A DNA stretch of 64,000 nt from Laccaria trichodermophora (GCA_018417955.1 JACTVC010000002.1:3534001-3598000), one strand, 5' to 3'. Shown: positions 36,135-48,134, numbered from the stretch's first letter. Numbers and translations are program-made. Notes: generated by a model not told the origin, from the letters alone.

Positions 36135-37057
36135 TAAATGTGAGCATCATATTCGTCGTGCAAGCTCATAAAGAAATACCCCGAAGGCATAGTCTCCCAA
36201 ATTCTCGATGGTCACTGCTAGTTGTAAAATGATGTATCTGCTTCGTGTGTCAAACGCCTCAGACCTCATTGATAATGACTCCGAATGAGAAGCAAAACTT
36301 ACTTTTCAAGGTAGCAATGTTGGCCTCTGGGAAGGCACGAGCAAAGGACTGCCATAAATACACTTACAAGGGATCTCTCAGGGGATCTGCAAGCTGTGGG
36401 GAATCGGAAAAGTTCAGGTTCAACTCCGCTGCAACCCCGCATTTAGTGTTCTGCATCACTTTGACATCACTACAGCCAAGTCATCTCACCAATCTCTTAC
36501 CCTCAGAAAGGTTCAATTATGGAGTATTGGACGGGAATGAGGTCGAGCTTTGAAGTTACACGTTGCTTCCACGACCCAGATTTTGATCTATGCTGAATGT
36601 CTTTGTTTGCCTCAAGGCAGTGGTAGACCACGCTCATGCCATGGTTTTGAGCTTTCTCAGCGTTTGGCTGGTGGGAGGTGAAGCCAGAGCAAATAACGCT
36701 GATCGTATTCTAACTTGGATTGACCAGATAACATCGATAACGCCGTTCAATGTTGCTTTTTGGGCATTTAGCACCCAATCTCACTCCTGATTCTCGGAGG
36801 TTTTGACGGAACGTTGAAACCACCATATTGTTCAATCGGCCCGTGTTAGGTCAAGTGGCTTGCAGGCGTGGCTTTGAACAGCGCCCGTCGATCCGAAAGG
36901 GCAGGAAGGACCAACGCCCCTTCAATTAAGCGCCTGTACGAGTTTAGAAAACACGCACGTCCTCATTTCCTGATCTTTAATAACGACATCCCCCCGGAAG
37001 AACCACTTTATCCATTTCTTTTCAACATTTTTCTTCCAAAACTCTAGCGCGACAATA
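36135..37057. promoter_or_regulatory. Divergent region between caspase gene and GTPase 2
   Basis: A 923-bp stretch that should contain the promoters of the caspase gene (minus) and GTPase 2 (plus), and probably the first caspase exon near 36300-36353. Another donor-like site on the minus strand near 36380 leaves open a longer upstream gene structure that I could not assign. The octamer TAAGCGCC lies at 36927-36934, 131 bp before the GTPase 2 start codon. Confidence 0.45.
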
Positions 37058-39334
37058 ATGGTTATCAAGGAAGTAAAGCCAGCCGGTTTAATAGCGTATG
37101 TCGGACATCTTCGCATTGGACGCCTAATTGAAGTGCTGTCGACAGCGTCATGGGAGGAACGGGGACCGGGAAGTCATCGGTAAGGTAGTGTCTCGCTACT
37201 TCTGCCTGCCATCTTACATTATGCAAGATCATCAACGCCATAGTCGGGAAGGACGTCACGGACGTTGGACATGAATTGGAATCACAAACCAGCGACATCA
37301 AAGAGTATGATTTCGTGATGAAGAATGGCCTTCATGTGACACTCGTCGACACGCCGGGTTTCGATGACTCTGAGGGTAAATCTGACGTCGTCATTCTGAA
37401 AGAAATTGGTGCTTTTCTCAAAGAAAAGTAAGCATTCCCTTGTTATTATTTGTAATTCTGACTTTGAAATGCCTAGGTACGATGAGGACCGCAAGTTCTC
37501 CGGCATCTTATACCTGCACAACATCTGTGACCCCAAAGTTGGCGGCTCCTCGCAACGCAACATGACGATGTTCAAAAAATTATGCGGACCTGACTCCCTG
37601 AAGAATGTCGTCGTCGTCACAACCTTCTGGGACGAGATTGAGCCTGTCCAGGGTATCAAAGCCGAAACACAATTGAAGACCAATGATAAATTTTTTAAAG
37701 GGTTAGTTGAAGGGAAATCTAAGTTTGTCCGATATGGCAAGTTCCCCTCGGGAGAAGTTCCAGGCCCAGAGTTCTTGCCGCCAATCTCTATCGTCAGTGA
37801 GCTCGTTGCGCTTGACCCCGTATTTGTCGAGATGCAGAAGGAGCTTGCTGAGGGAAAGACTGTCGAGCAGACGTCTGCTGGTGCGGAGCTGTACAAGGAG
37901 CTGCAACAGCTCAAGGTCCAGCAAGAGAAGGATGTCATCGATCTGAACCAGAAAATCGGAGAGATGAAAGCCCAAAACCTTAAGGACAGAGCAGCAAGGG
38001 AGGCATTGGAGGACGAAAGCAAGGCTCTGAGAGACCAAATCAAGGATTGGGAGGCTAGACAGCATGAACTACACCTGGCAGTGCGTTCCGGTAGGTCAGA
38101 GTGGGTCGCCGCTATCGCCCAGTTAAAACAAGAGAAGGAAACTTCGGTCAAGGTGCGCTCACATTCTATGATCACGGGGGCGTTTGTTAAAGTTACTCAG
38201 CAAAGGGATCTTGAGTTGGAGAACAGCCGTCAAGCTGAGCTGAGAAGCGAAATCGAACTCCTCAAAACTCTGCATGCAAAGGAACTCCTAGAATGCCAAT
38301 TTCAGATTCGATCTTTGCTCGACGGCAACTCTGTAGATGCCTACAGAAAAACGCAGCTCGAAAAAACCTGCGACGATCTTAAAGCCACCGTGTCTGATTT
38401 ATCTCTGTCCCTGACCAGGCTACGGGATACGAATGAAAGGGAGGCGGTGGAACGCATCGACGTGATGCGACAGTGTAACCAACTCCGCGCGAACGCGGCG
38501 ACACATGGGAAGACGTTGGACGACCTTGCAGAAGCGAGGTCGAATATAGCTCAGTTGAAATCACAGTTGCAGGCATCCCAGGCAGCACAAGAAAGGACTG
38601 TGTCTGAGCTCGATAAAGTCAAGTCGACTTTGGCGAGTGTCAAGGATAGTGCAGAAATAGCTGCCACTACTCAGGCGAAGACGCTATCAGAGCTCAACAT
38701 GCTTCGTGCCGCCCTTGCCGACACGGAGAGAAATTTCGTCGCATTGCAAAACACACAGGACAATACAGCTTCAGAATTGAGAGAGGCACGTCTCTCATTG
38801 GAGAAAGTGAGATCAGAGTTGAGTGCGGCTCATGAGAGGCGTGAGGAGACAGAGTCGGACCTGCGAGAATCCCTCAGTGCTCTAGAACGGATGAACTTGG
38901 AGCTGGTCAAAGCCAGAGCATCGTCCCCCTTGCCCTGGGAATCTCCTCGTTCCTATGCGACGGCGAAACTCCCAGGGGTAAACGATAAATCGGAAGGGGG
39001 CGAAGTCGAGGAAGAAGTGCACATCCATCCTCCCCAGCGTTCAGCTACTGTTCCGTCTCCTGCGCCCAGGAGAACAACTGAATTTCGACCACACTCGCCT
39101 TTCTGGTCTGATTTCCGTCAACAACCCGTCACATCTCACACACCTCCTCCTGTACATCCGGACCTTCGTGCCCAAAGGCGTAGGCCGGATGCCCCTGCTC
39201 CTTATTTCCCTTACCAACAAGATCATTACTCGGGCGGATATGCGCCCGAGCAATCGCCCTCTTTCCCAATGCCGCAGGGTCCCCCATTTCCGTTTGGGAC
39301 ACCTGTGCAACCTCCACAATACCGTTATGGCTGA
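37058..39334 (+). CDS. AIG1-like GTPase 2 with long coiled coil and Pro-rich tail
   Basis: The second cluster GTPase, about 690 residues. Start 37058 gives MVIKEVKPAGLI. The P-loop VMGGTGTGKSS is encoded by a separate 34-nt exon at 37146-37179, then IINAIVGKDVTDVG, the switch II motif VTLVDTPGFDDSEG, RKFSGILYLHNICDPKVGGS, MFKKLCGPDSLKNVVVVTTF and WDE. A Glu/Lys-rich coiled coil begins near LYKELQQLKVQQEKDVIDLN and runs, with one intron near 38155-38205, for about 330 residues. The end is Pro-rich (PPPVHPDLRAQRRRPDAP, then PPFPFGTPVQPPQYRYG). Its closest relative in the window is GTPase 4, with matching order and intron positions. Function unknown. Confidence 0.86.
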
Positions 39335-39656
39335 TCGTCGATCCTTTCTTTTCCCAATAATCTATGATCATAACACTGAGTGTTAGATATTTTGTAATTG
39401 ATATGAGACATGTACTTTGAGTGTATTCTGCTTTATGATTTCCATCTGGACGCGAGAATATTGACGCGTCTACTGCACATGTGACGGCGTTTTCCTGACT
39501 CAAGCAAAAAAAAATTGTCAAAAATCTTATCGATACCTCAATCTGGCATTTCTTCTTTCCTTTCGACACATATTTGTATCATACCGCTCCTTCTCTCGAC
39601 GAGCAAATCCCCTCAGATATCCTCCAGCAGTGTATCAAGCACGACTAAAGCCTACT
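39335..39656. other. Intergenic stretch, ArgRS promoter
   Basis: This 322-bp gap lies between GTPase 2 and arginyl-tRNA synthetase, both on the plus strand. A run of A residues occurs near 39508. CT-rich sequence precedes the ArgRS start. I see no gene in it. Confidence 0.4.
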
Positions 39657-41634
39657 ATGACATCTTCAATACCCCAGCTGCCGGACACGGATCCTTCGAG
39701 TTGTGTGTTGGATGCGTACCGAATAGCCATTGCAAAAAGGCTGTCGGAGACTCTTCCTTTGACGCTCCAGAAAGCTTATGACGGCGTTGATTACGGGAAG
39801 AAGGGCGAGGACTTCACTGTTGCGCTGCCGAGGTTCAGACTACCAGGAAAAGTAGACGAGGTCGCGGCCAAAGTCATTGAAAACGTGGGTATAAGAATCC
39901 CCCACCGTTCGAATCTTGCTCAATCCTTATATGCCAGTTCCAACCCGACGAATGGATATCAACTATCGTTCACGACAAAGCATTTCTCCACTTCAAGCTC
40001 AATACCGAGAGCATGATTCGCGATATCCTAACCCAAGTACATGCACTCACCCATCTCACCCCCTCAAAACAACCGGAATATGGCACAAACTTGACAGGCA
40101 AAGGCAAAAAGGTCGTCATTGAGTACTCGTCGCCAAATATCGCAAAGAGCTTCCATGTCGGTCACTTGAGGAGCACCATAATTGGTGGTTTCCTCGCCAA
40201 CCTCTACAAGGCTTGCGGTTGGGAGGTCACCTCTCTCAACTATCTAGGTGATTGGGGAACTCAGGTTCGTTTACACAGTTCTGGTTATGAACTTGCTTGC
40301 TGATTTAAACCTCAGTTTGGTATGATAGCAACCGGATATGAAAAATATGGTTCACAAGAGGAGCTCGAGAAGGATGCGATCAAACATCTATTTGACGTCT
40401 ACGTGAAAGTCAACAAGGATGCGGAGGCTGATCCAGAGGTCAAGGTTGAAGCTGCAAGGTGGTTCAAGCGTATGGAAGATGGTGACGAGTCTGCGCTGAA
40501 GAACTGGCGTGTATGGAGGGAGTTGAGTGTCAAGAAGTATGAGGGGGAGTACGAACGGCTAAATATCCATTTCGACGAATACACTGGAGAGAGCATGGTG
40601 GGCAAGGAATCCATGGATACAGCACTGAAGAGACTTGAAGAGCTTGGTCTCATTGCGGATAGCAACGGTGCTAAGATTGTTGATTTGAAAAAGTACAAAC
40701 TCGAATCCGCTGTCGTCCGAAAGAAAGGTGCATCCCCTCTACCATCACCTTATCCGTGACTGATATAACATAGATGGTACCTCCATCTACCTTACTCGAG
40801 ACATCGGTGGCGCCATTGAACGATACGAGAAATACAAATTTGATAAGATGATCTACGTCGTATCCTCCCAACAAGACTTGCACCTTGCGCAGTTCTTCAA
40901 AGTGCTCGACCTCATGGAGTTCCCATGGGCCAAGAACCTTGTGCACGTCAATTATGGCTTGGTGCAGGGCATGAGTACCCGCAAGGGTACTGTGGTGTTC
41001 CTCGACCAGATTATCAAAGAGGCGGCAAGCGTTATGCACGAGCAAATGATGAAGAATGAGGACAAGTATAACGCCGTTGAGGACCCAGAAACTGTTTCCA
41101 GGGAGATTGGCATTACTGGTGTCAAAATCCAGGATATGGCCGCCAAACGGTGCGTCAGATTTCCTTGTTTATATGGTAAATTTTAAAAGCTTGAAACACA
41201 GAATCAACAACTACACATTCAATTGGGACCGAATGAAGTCGTTCGAGGGTGACACAGGGCCGTATCTCCAATACGCACATGTTCGATTGGCCTCCATAGG
41301 TCGTAAAAACCCACATCTCATCCCTCTCCCCCCGCCATCGCAAATCGACACCACATCTCTATCCTCTTATTCCCAGGCCCGGGAGATTGCTTTCCTTTTG
41401 GGCACATACCCAGACGTAGTGAAAGTGGCACTGAAGACGCACGAGCCGAGTGGGGTGGTTACCTTTGCGTTTAGGCTGGCGCATGCGATTTCGAGCGCGT
41501 GGGATGTGGTCATTGTAAAGGGTGAAGAAGACCTAGAAAAAGCAAGGGCGAAGATGTTTTTGTACGAGTGTGCTCGGGACGTGTTGGGGAGTGCGTTGAG
41601 ATTGCTTAGTATTAGGCCATTGGAAAGGATGTGA
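39657..41634 (+). CDS. RARS1: Arginyl-tRNA synthetase, cytosolic type
   Basis: Class I synthetase that charges tRNA-Arg. Start 39657 gives MTSSIPQLPDTDPSSCVLDA. The HIGH-like signature is SPNIAKSFHVGHLRSTIIGG, and the following motif LNYLGDWGTQFGMIATGYEK spans an intron. DGTSIYLTRDIGGAIERYEK crosses another intron. The KMSK-equivalent is YGLVQGMSTRKGTVVFLDQI, as in eukaryotic ArgRS, which often lack a strict KMSKS. The anticodon-binding end has YLQYAHVRLASI, AREIAFLLGTYPDVV and a hydrophobic tail with RLLSIRPLERM. Length is about 600 residues. It interrupts the GTPase cluster without an apparent functional link to it. Confidence 0.96.
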
Positions 41635-42006
41635 TTGGACATAAGTAGATAGAAGTTAAAGGTGTTCAGTGTAAGAATAGAATTTGTAGTAATTGTTTAT
41701 TTTTTATGACCTCGCTGATTGGTGCACGGTACGAGGTTGAAACGATGAAACAGCTGTGCCTTCTGATCTTTCCACAGTTATGGCTCAGTAAGAACCCTTT
41801 ACCACTCGAAGCCCTCAATTGAAGCCATGAGGTGCAAACGCCACATGCACTACTGGGGACTCCGCGTCGCTAAGCGCCTATAAGTTCGACTTGTGAACGT
41901 TTAGTCGCCCAGTTTACACTTTGAGCGAATCCCCGCAAACTCCACTACTTAAAATTGGACGCAAATTTTCGAGGTTTCCTCCATTTCACGGAAAACATAT
42001 TAAGAG
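41635..42006. promoter_or_regulatory. Promoter region of GTPase 3
   Basis: A 372-bp gap after ArgRS. TAAGCGCC lies at 41871-41878, 136 bp upstream of the GTPase 3 start, and overlaps a TATAA-like run (CCTATAAG). No gene is seen. Confidence 0.4.
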
Positions 42007-43727
42007 ATGGAACCTGCCTCTCTGATTGCGTAGGTGCTGCAGATCTCCTTGGTGTGTTCGGTTTTACATGCTGCACTACTAGCGTCATGGGAGCCACAGG
42101 TGCCGGAAAATCATCGGTATCCCTCTTCCCCACTCATTCTTTACCCGCGATATAACCCTCCCAAGCTAATCAAGGCCATCACTGGTATTCAGACCGATGT
42201 CGCAGATGGCCCAGAGTCTGGAACAAGCGAGGTCAAGGAATATTTCTTTCACTCATCAAACGGTCAACCCTTCATACTCCTTGACACGCCTGGTTTTGAT
42301 GATTCTACCGGTGACGCCAAACGATCCGATTTGGGCATTATGATGAAGTTGAAGTCCTTTCTTAAAATGTTTGCATATACCACTTTTCCACTGTGACGAT
42401 ACTCAAGAGAGTTCATAGATATGGCGACAGCCGCAAATTGTCAGGTCTCCTTTACTTACACAACATACAAGACGAACGAGACAGGGGTCCCTCGCAGCGC
42501 TGCTTGACGACGATGAACAGCCTCTGTGGGGATGATCTGATGAAGAAAATCGTCGTCATCACCACTTTTTGGGACGAAGTCCCAGTCGAAGAGGGAGTGG
42601 AGTATGAGGATAGATTACGAAAGAGGTACACCTATAAAACATTCTCTGACGCAGGTGTCAAGTTTGTCCGATGGCAAAATGACGCCACTGACAAGGCACT
42701 TATGGACTTGAGAGTAGATTCTCTGGCATCCATTCTATTGGACCTCGCTGCGCTTGGTTCCGCTTCTTCTATGATGCCGAAGGAGCCAAGCTATTTAACT
42801 AAAGGAACAGGGACCCGGGAAGGGGAAGAAACATCCGAGTTGAATTCAAATCAGGAACTTGTGCGTAGTCTGCCAGGCGCAGATGACGTCGAATCTATGG
42901 TCGAACTCGTAGAAGGAGCAACACAGCAGGAGGGGGATGCGAAGGCAAGGCTGCGGCATACTGCTTCCGGCTGCATTGCACTGATTTTTTATTAGCCACA
43001 AGATACTAGTTCGGAGACCACTCTCATCACAGAACTGAGAATTGAGCTAGGACTTCTTAAAGACAGGCATGCGGAGGACATTCGTGATTTCCAATCTGAA
43101 ATCAAACAACTGAAGGAGGAGAATGCCAACTCAATCTCCTACCAAACGCAACCCGCGGAAACATGCAAAATTCTCTCGACCACTGTTTCAGGACTATCCC
43201 TATCGTTGACGGACTTACGCAAGACTTCCCAGCAAGCACTCGCCGACCTTACTCGGGAGTGTCAGATCCTCTGCGCTACGGCAAGGGAAGGGGAAAGGTC
43301 TTCCAAGTCTGACCTCATATCTTCCCAACTTGTGCAAGCGAGGCTAGCCGCAGAACTTAACGACGCTCGCTTGGAATTGGCGAAGATTAAGTCAGATCTT
43401 CTTCAAGCATCTCAGCGAGAACGACCCGAGGGATCGTGCTCATGTTCTATCATGAAATCCGCGCCGGAAAAAGGGAAGGAAAAGAAAGGGCTGGATTATG
43501 ATGCGTCGTTGGAAGTTCAGAGCCCCTCTCCGGAGGTGTTCCAACCTGAGAGCGATATAGAGTGGGGGACAACTTCGCCAGCTGACGATGATACCGAGGA
43601 TGGTGATGGATGGGGTTCGGAATTTCTCACACCCAGTAAGGGCAAAGAGTTCCGGAATTCGAGATTCCGACCCTCCGCGCCACGCTCAGTCCACGGGCCG
43701 CCGGCGAGGCTGACAAAGTTTCTGTGA
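42007..43727 (+). CDS. AIG1-like GTPase 3, shorter coiled coil
   Basis: The third cluster GTPase, roughly 500 residues. The start at 42007 gives MEPASLI, followed by a separate 34-nt P-loop exon at 42083-42116 (VMGATGAGKSS). KLIKAITGIQTDVADGPESG, then FILLDTPGFDDSTG, RKLSGLLYLHNIQDERDRGP, TMNSLCGDDLMKKIVVITTF and WDEV are the G-domain blocks. An acidic and Ser-rich middle precedes a coiled coil with LRIELGLLKDRHAEDIRDFQ and ISSQLVQARLAAELNDARLE. The tail is acidic, then basic (FRNSRFRPSAPRS), and ends LTKFL. It is shorter than GTPases 2 and 4 and lacks their long heptad region. The intron in the middle (about 42945-42995) is inferred, since unspliced reading would stop at 42993. Confidence 0.8.
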
Positions 43728-45041
43728 CGAGTGCAAACGTCACATCTCGTGAGTCGTGCTCGATCATGTTGACTCCCATTGCCCAACTTCCCCGTCCATC
43801 GTCAGCTCGCCTCGCCACTGTCAACCTCGCGCATCAATCACAACGAGCTCACGAAACTCACCCCATCTTTATACATCCAACGACAAGAATAACAGACAAG
43901 AACCAATGAGGGCGAGTCGCGACAACGAATGGCGAGGGGACGGGCGAGGCGAAGTATATATTGGCAGATGGGGGCGGGGGCGGTGTGTCGCCATGGTGGG
44001 TGCGAGGGGGAGCAAAAGCGCGGGGCGACTCAGAGAGGAATGGCAACAAGACACCAGCAGGAAGGGCGACAGGAAGGCCTATCGCCTTCTTGTCACCCTC
44101 ATCATCATCGTCTCGTTGTCCTGCCCTCGGCTGTCGTTCTGGCGGGTGTATGTAGATGTTCTTCATCGCTCCCGCCATTTATGTAGCCTTCTATCTCTTT
44201 TCACCAGATAAATTACATTTAATTTTGTCGAACCCTTATGATACATACATGGAGATGAGAAACTCATAATATAAACTTCGGTGTGACTTATGTAGAGGCG
44301 GCAGGCCTGTCGTGGACTGTCCGGACTCCGAACTGTGGGTCGGAGGGTCGGAATCTCGAATACCGGAACGTCCTCAGTAAGGGAGATGCCGTTCAGCAGG
44401 GTGCACATTCGGACGTGAAAGGGGCCGAGACCGTCCCAAAAATGCTCTCCGAGCTTGCGGACATGATATACAAGGAGAAGGATGCGCCAATTGTATTTCA
44501 ACAATGGCGTTGGGTTTGAAAGTTGATTCTTCCGACTGCCAGGAGTTGGAGAATTTCTTCGTCATGGATGTAACAGTTTGGTGATAACATATCTGCAGCA
44601 GAGTCCATTACATAACATCATCGCGATCCACCACTTGGTATATCTCGGATCCCTTCAAATCAGTCAGTCCCGTCTGCTCATACCAAAGGTATGAGTATTA
44701 GGATCCAGTTTCTAAACCGCTAATTTATCGTGGTATAGCAGGTTAACATTGGGCAACACACGTCTGCCTCGTTGAGTCTATCCGTCAACTCGTGTTCAAA
44801 TCTCTCACCGATAGTTGCATCTGATCTGTCGCATGGGTATTCTAATCGGGGACCTTTGGTCCTTGGATCCTACTTTCCAACTGGATATTTACCATGTTGA
44901 TTCCGCATGGAAGGCCCGGTCCGGAGACAATGTTATCATGTGTCCCTCGAAGCGCCCTTCTAAGCGCCCTAGACGAACAAGGATACTTCCCACATCCGTG
45001 TACAAATTTCGAATACCCTCTCTTTGAACCTTCAAGAGGGA
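43728..45041. other. Intergenic stretch with a degenerate inverted copy
   Basis: This 1.3-kb stretch lies between GTPases 3 and 4. A segment at about 44305-44385 is an inverted, diverged copy of the GTPase 3 3' coding end at about 43640-43710. The two stretches share the 18-nt run CGGAGGGTCGGAATCTCG read in opposite directions. TAAGCGCC occurs at 44961-44968, 81 bp before the GTPase 4 start, with a second AAGCGCC just upstream at 44950. I see no intact gene. Confidence 0.5.
44270..44580 (-). pseudogene. Possible remnant of a GTPase 3-like C-terminus
   Basis: Read on the minus strand, this fragment encodes FRYSRFRPSDPQF followed by a stop near 44290, matching the FRNSRFRPSAPRS tail of GTPase 3. 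The frame upstream is closed by a stop about 15 codons earlier and no G domain is present. It is best explained as a decayed, inverted partial duplicate. An unrelated inverted repeat with chance coding similarity is possible. Confidence 0.4.
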
Positions 45042-48000
45042 ATGGACCAAGCTAGCCAGAAAAACAGGCCTGCTGGCTTGATAGCGTGGGTTACATCCTT
45101 TCTCGCGTTGTCGAAATTGAGCAAAGCTTTCGATATAGGGTGATGGGAGCGACTGGGACCGGGAAGTCGTCGGTATGGTTCAACCTTGACTCGTTATCGC
45201 AACGGCCTGATGTTATACAAGTTCATCAATGCTATCACTGGCCAAAAAACCTCTGACGTTGGACATAGCTTGGAATCTCAAACTAGTACGATCAACGAAT
45301 ACGATTTCCAACTCCCCAATGGTTTAGTTGTGACCCTTGTGGATACACCGGGATTCAATGATTATACTAGCGACGGTGGGGGGAAGTCTGATCTTGTCAT
45401 CTTGAAGGAAATCGGTGAATTTTTGAAAAAGAAGTGATTACATTTTCTTATTAGATCTGCCATGGTGACAATCTAATATCTCTCCCGGCAGATATGACGA
45501 AAAACGCAAATTCTCTGGCATCTTGTATTTGCACAATATCTGCGAACCGAAGATCGGAAGTGCCTTGCAACGCCAAATGGCTATGTTCAAAAAGCTTTGT
45601 GGAGATGATCCTCTGAAAAACGTCGTCGTCGTTACCACTTTCTGGGATGAGACTGAGTCGCTGGAAGGAGGCATACAGACTGAAACCGAACTCAAAACGA
45701 AGGACAAGTTTTTCAAGGGACTGGTGGAAGGGGGATCCAAGTTTGTTCGTCACGGATTATATTCTCAAGAAGAACTACCTAAGGACCCAGAGTTTCAACA
45801 ACCGCTCTCCATTGTCATCGAACTTCTTTCACTTGACCCCGTTTTTGTTGAGATGCAGAAGGAGCTTGCACAGGGAAAGGCGGTAGAAGAGACTTCTGCT
45901 GCTGCGGAGCTTTACAAAGAACTTCAGGAGCTCAAATGGCAGCAAAAAAGGGACGTGGCCGAGCTGAATATGAAGATAGAGGACATGAAACTCGCGAATG
46001 CGAGGGACAGGGAGTTGAGGGAGACATTGGAGGAGAAACAACGTAATCTGACAGCGGAAATGGCGCAAAACAACTCAGACTTACAGAATACCATGGCTAC
46101 GTGGAAGAAACAGGTAGAGGCAGATGCCAAGGTGGTTTATGTCATATCTGGTCTCCAAGATCGATATTCACTCTTCTACAGCGACAATCCCTCGAGCTGG
46201 AAGCTATTCGTCGTAACGAATTCAAAGGGGATTTGGATCTGCTGAAAATTATGCACGAAAAGGAGATCATGGAGTGTCGATTTCAGATCAGAAGTTTAAT
46301 GGACGGCGATTCCACAGCGGAGTACAGGAGGGATCACCTTGAGAAAACAACGGAAGACCTCAAGGCAGTTGTCTGCAGTCTGTCTCTGGCGCTGGAAAAG
46401 TCGAGGGAGACACACGAAAAAGAGGTAGTGGAACGATTGCAATTTATGGGGGAATTTAAAAAGCTCCGCGCCAGCGCAGAACGATGGGCCGATGAAGAGA
46501 AACGACTTTCACGAGGATGGGAGGACGCCCGATCTGCTCTCGAACGAGTGAAATCAGAACTCACATGTGCACTTTCAAAGCATGAACAAGTAACGGTGGA
46601 GTTGAAAGATAGCCAAGAGACTGTCGTCAGGGTTAACTCGCAGCTCAAGGATGTTCAGGCGACTAAAGAAAAGCTATTGGAAGACCTCGAAGAGGCTCGA
46701 TCGAAGGCGACGCAGCTCAACGAGGAGTTAGCTGCCTCTCGAAAATCACAGGAGGGGCTGGCATCGAAACTATCAGGCCAGTCTCACGTCCACGTGGAGT
46801 TGGAAAATGTCAAATCCGAGTTGGCTTCTTGCAAACGGCAAAATGCACAAATGGAATCTCAGCTTAGCAAGACGAAGTCTGAGTTGGCCGCAGCTTCTTC
46901 GAATTCCTCACTGCTCCAAAAAGCAGAGTCCGACTTGACTCTTGCCAAAGCGGACCTACTCGTAGCCCGAAAGCAGTTGCTACAAGGAAAGCATATCCTG
47001 CCGCTCTTGGACGCGTCGCCCAACCTCAAGTTACCTGTCAATTCTGTTCCGCTTTCCTTTCCAATCCAACCGTATCGGTTTATCAAAAATGTCGTGGTAC
47101 GTATGGCCAGTGATTCTTAGGTGGGGATTTTACCTACGTTTCGTAGGTCAAGTCATTTACCGGCACGGCTCTGGAAGACGGCTATGTAACTGAGATGGGC
47201 GGCCATTCTGCGAATATCAACAACGGTTTCGGGGGCGAGTAAGTATTGAAGTTCCCGCTTGGTGTGTTAAGATTGATCATTTGCAGAGCTGTTTACCTCT
47301 ACCCCCGATACACGTTTGACAACAGGGAAGCTGTTTCCAAAATTTCCCTGCGTCTTCAGGACGAAAGTGATAAGTCAAAGACCGACTTGGCAAAGGGTTG
47401 TCCTAAACCCTTTCGTTATCTCGATAGCGACCGCAATCCGAACTTTGCGAACATTACCGCTATCTCGTTACTCCGCAGCAGTTCGTCCCAGAGCGTGCCA
47501 GAAGGGTGGGATGGGATGTTTGATTTGAACAAAAGTCGCGGGTCAGAGTTCTTGTATCTTGTTTGGAGGAGGATGCCAGTATCCGTCACGACCATTCTAC
47601 CACATCGATTCGTCAAAGATATTGTGGTATGCCATTGCATCTGTCTACTTATTATCTTTACTTCATTGGGTTGCTTTATAGGTTGAATTCTTTTCCACCA
47701 AGGAGGCGGTGAAACCTGGGTATCTTGAAGAGAAAAACAATCTTTCTTCGGACATCAACGAGGGGTTCGGTGGCGACTAGTACGTTCAAATAATTTGGAT
47801 GATTTCGAAACTGCTGAAGCTAATATTTGACAGCCGTGTCTACCTCTACCCTAAGTATACTTTGCTTTACGAGGAAGCCATTTCCGGACTCTCCCTGATT
47901 CTCAAAGACAATCAGGATTCGTCCAAGACTGACTTAGCCATCGGTGCTCCCGGAAAATTCCGATACCTCGACATTGAACGTGACTCCGATATCGATGCCA

Positions 48001-48134
48001 CGATGATATGCAATGTAATGTTATTACGCAGTAAACAGCGTACAGGCTTACCTGAGGGGTGGGATGGAATGTTCGATCTAAATAGGTCTCGCGGGACTGA
48101 GTTTTTGTATTTGGTCTGGAAGGAATCGCCATAG
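45042..48134 (+). CDS. AIG1-like GTPase 4 with duplicated C-terminal domain
   Basis: The largest cluster GTPase, about 890 residues. Start 45042 gives MDQASQKNRPAGLIA; the separate 34-nt P-loop exon at 45139-45172 encodes VMGATGTGKSS. G-domain blocks are FINAITGQKTSDVG, VTLVDTPGFNDYTS, RKFSGILYLHNICEPKIGSA, MFKKLCGDDPLKNVVVVTTF and WDE. A coiled coil of about 370 residues follows. The C-terminus holds two tandem repeats of about 130 residues (from about 47050 and about 47595), each with an IN-x-GFGG-VYLYP-x-YT segment, then TDLA-x-G-x-FRYLD, then PEGWDGMFDLN-SRG-EFLYLVW. Introns fall at the same two places in both repeats. The three YL-containing strand motifs suggest a beta-prism fold resembling MABP domains; this is inference. 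It ends at 48134 and is convergent with cullin-1. Confidence 0.85.

Noticed and set aside
43728..44220. Arg/Gly-rich open frames on both strands
   Set aside because: Overlapping frames in several phases with no motif and biased composition; best seen as non-coding sequence.
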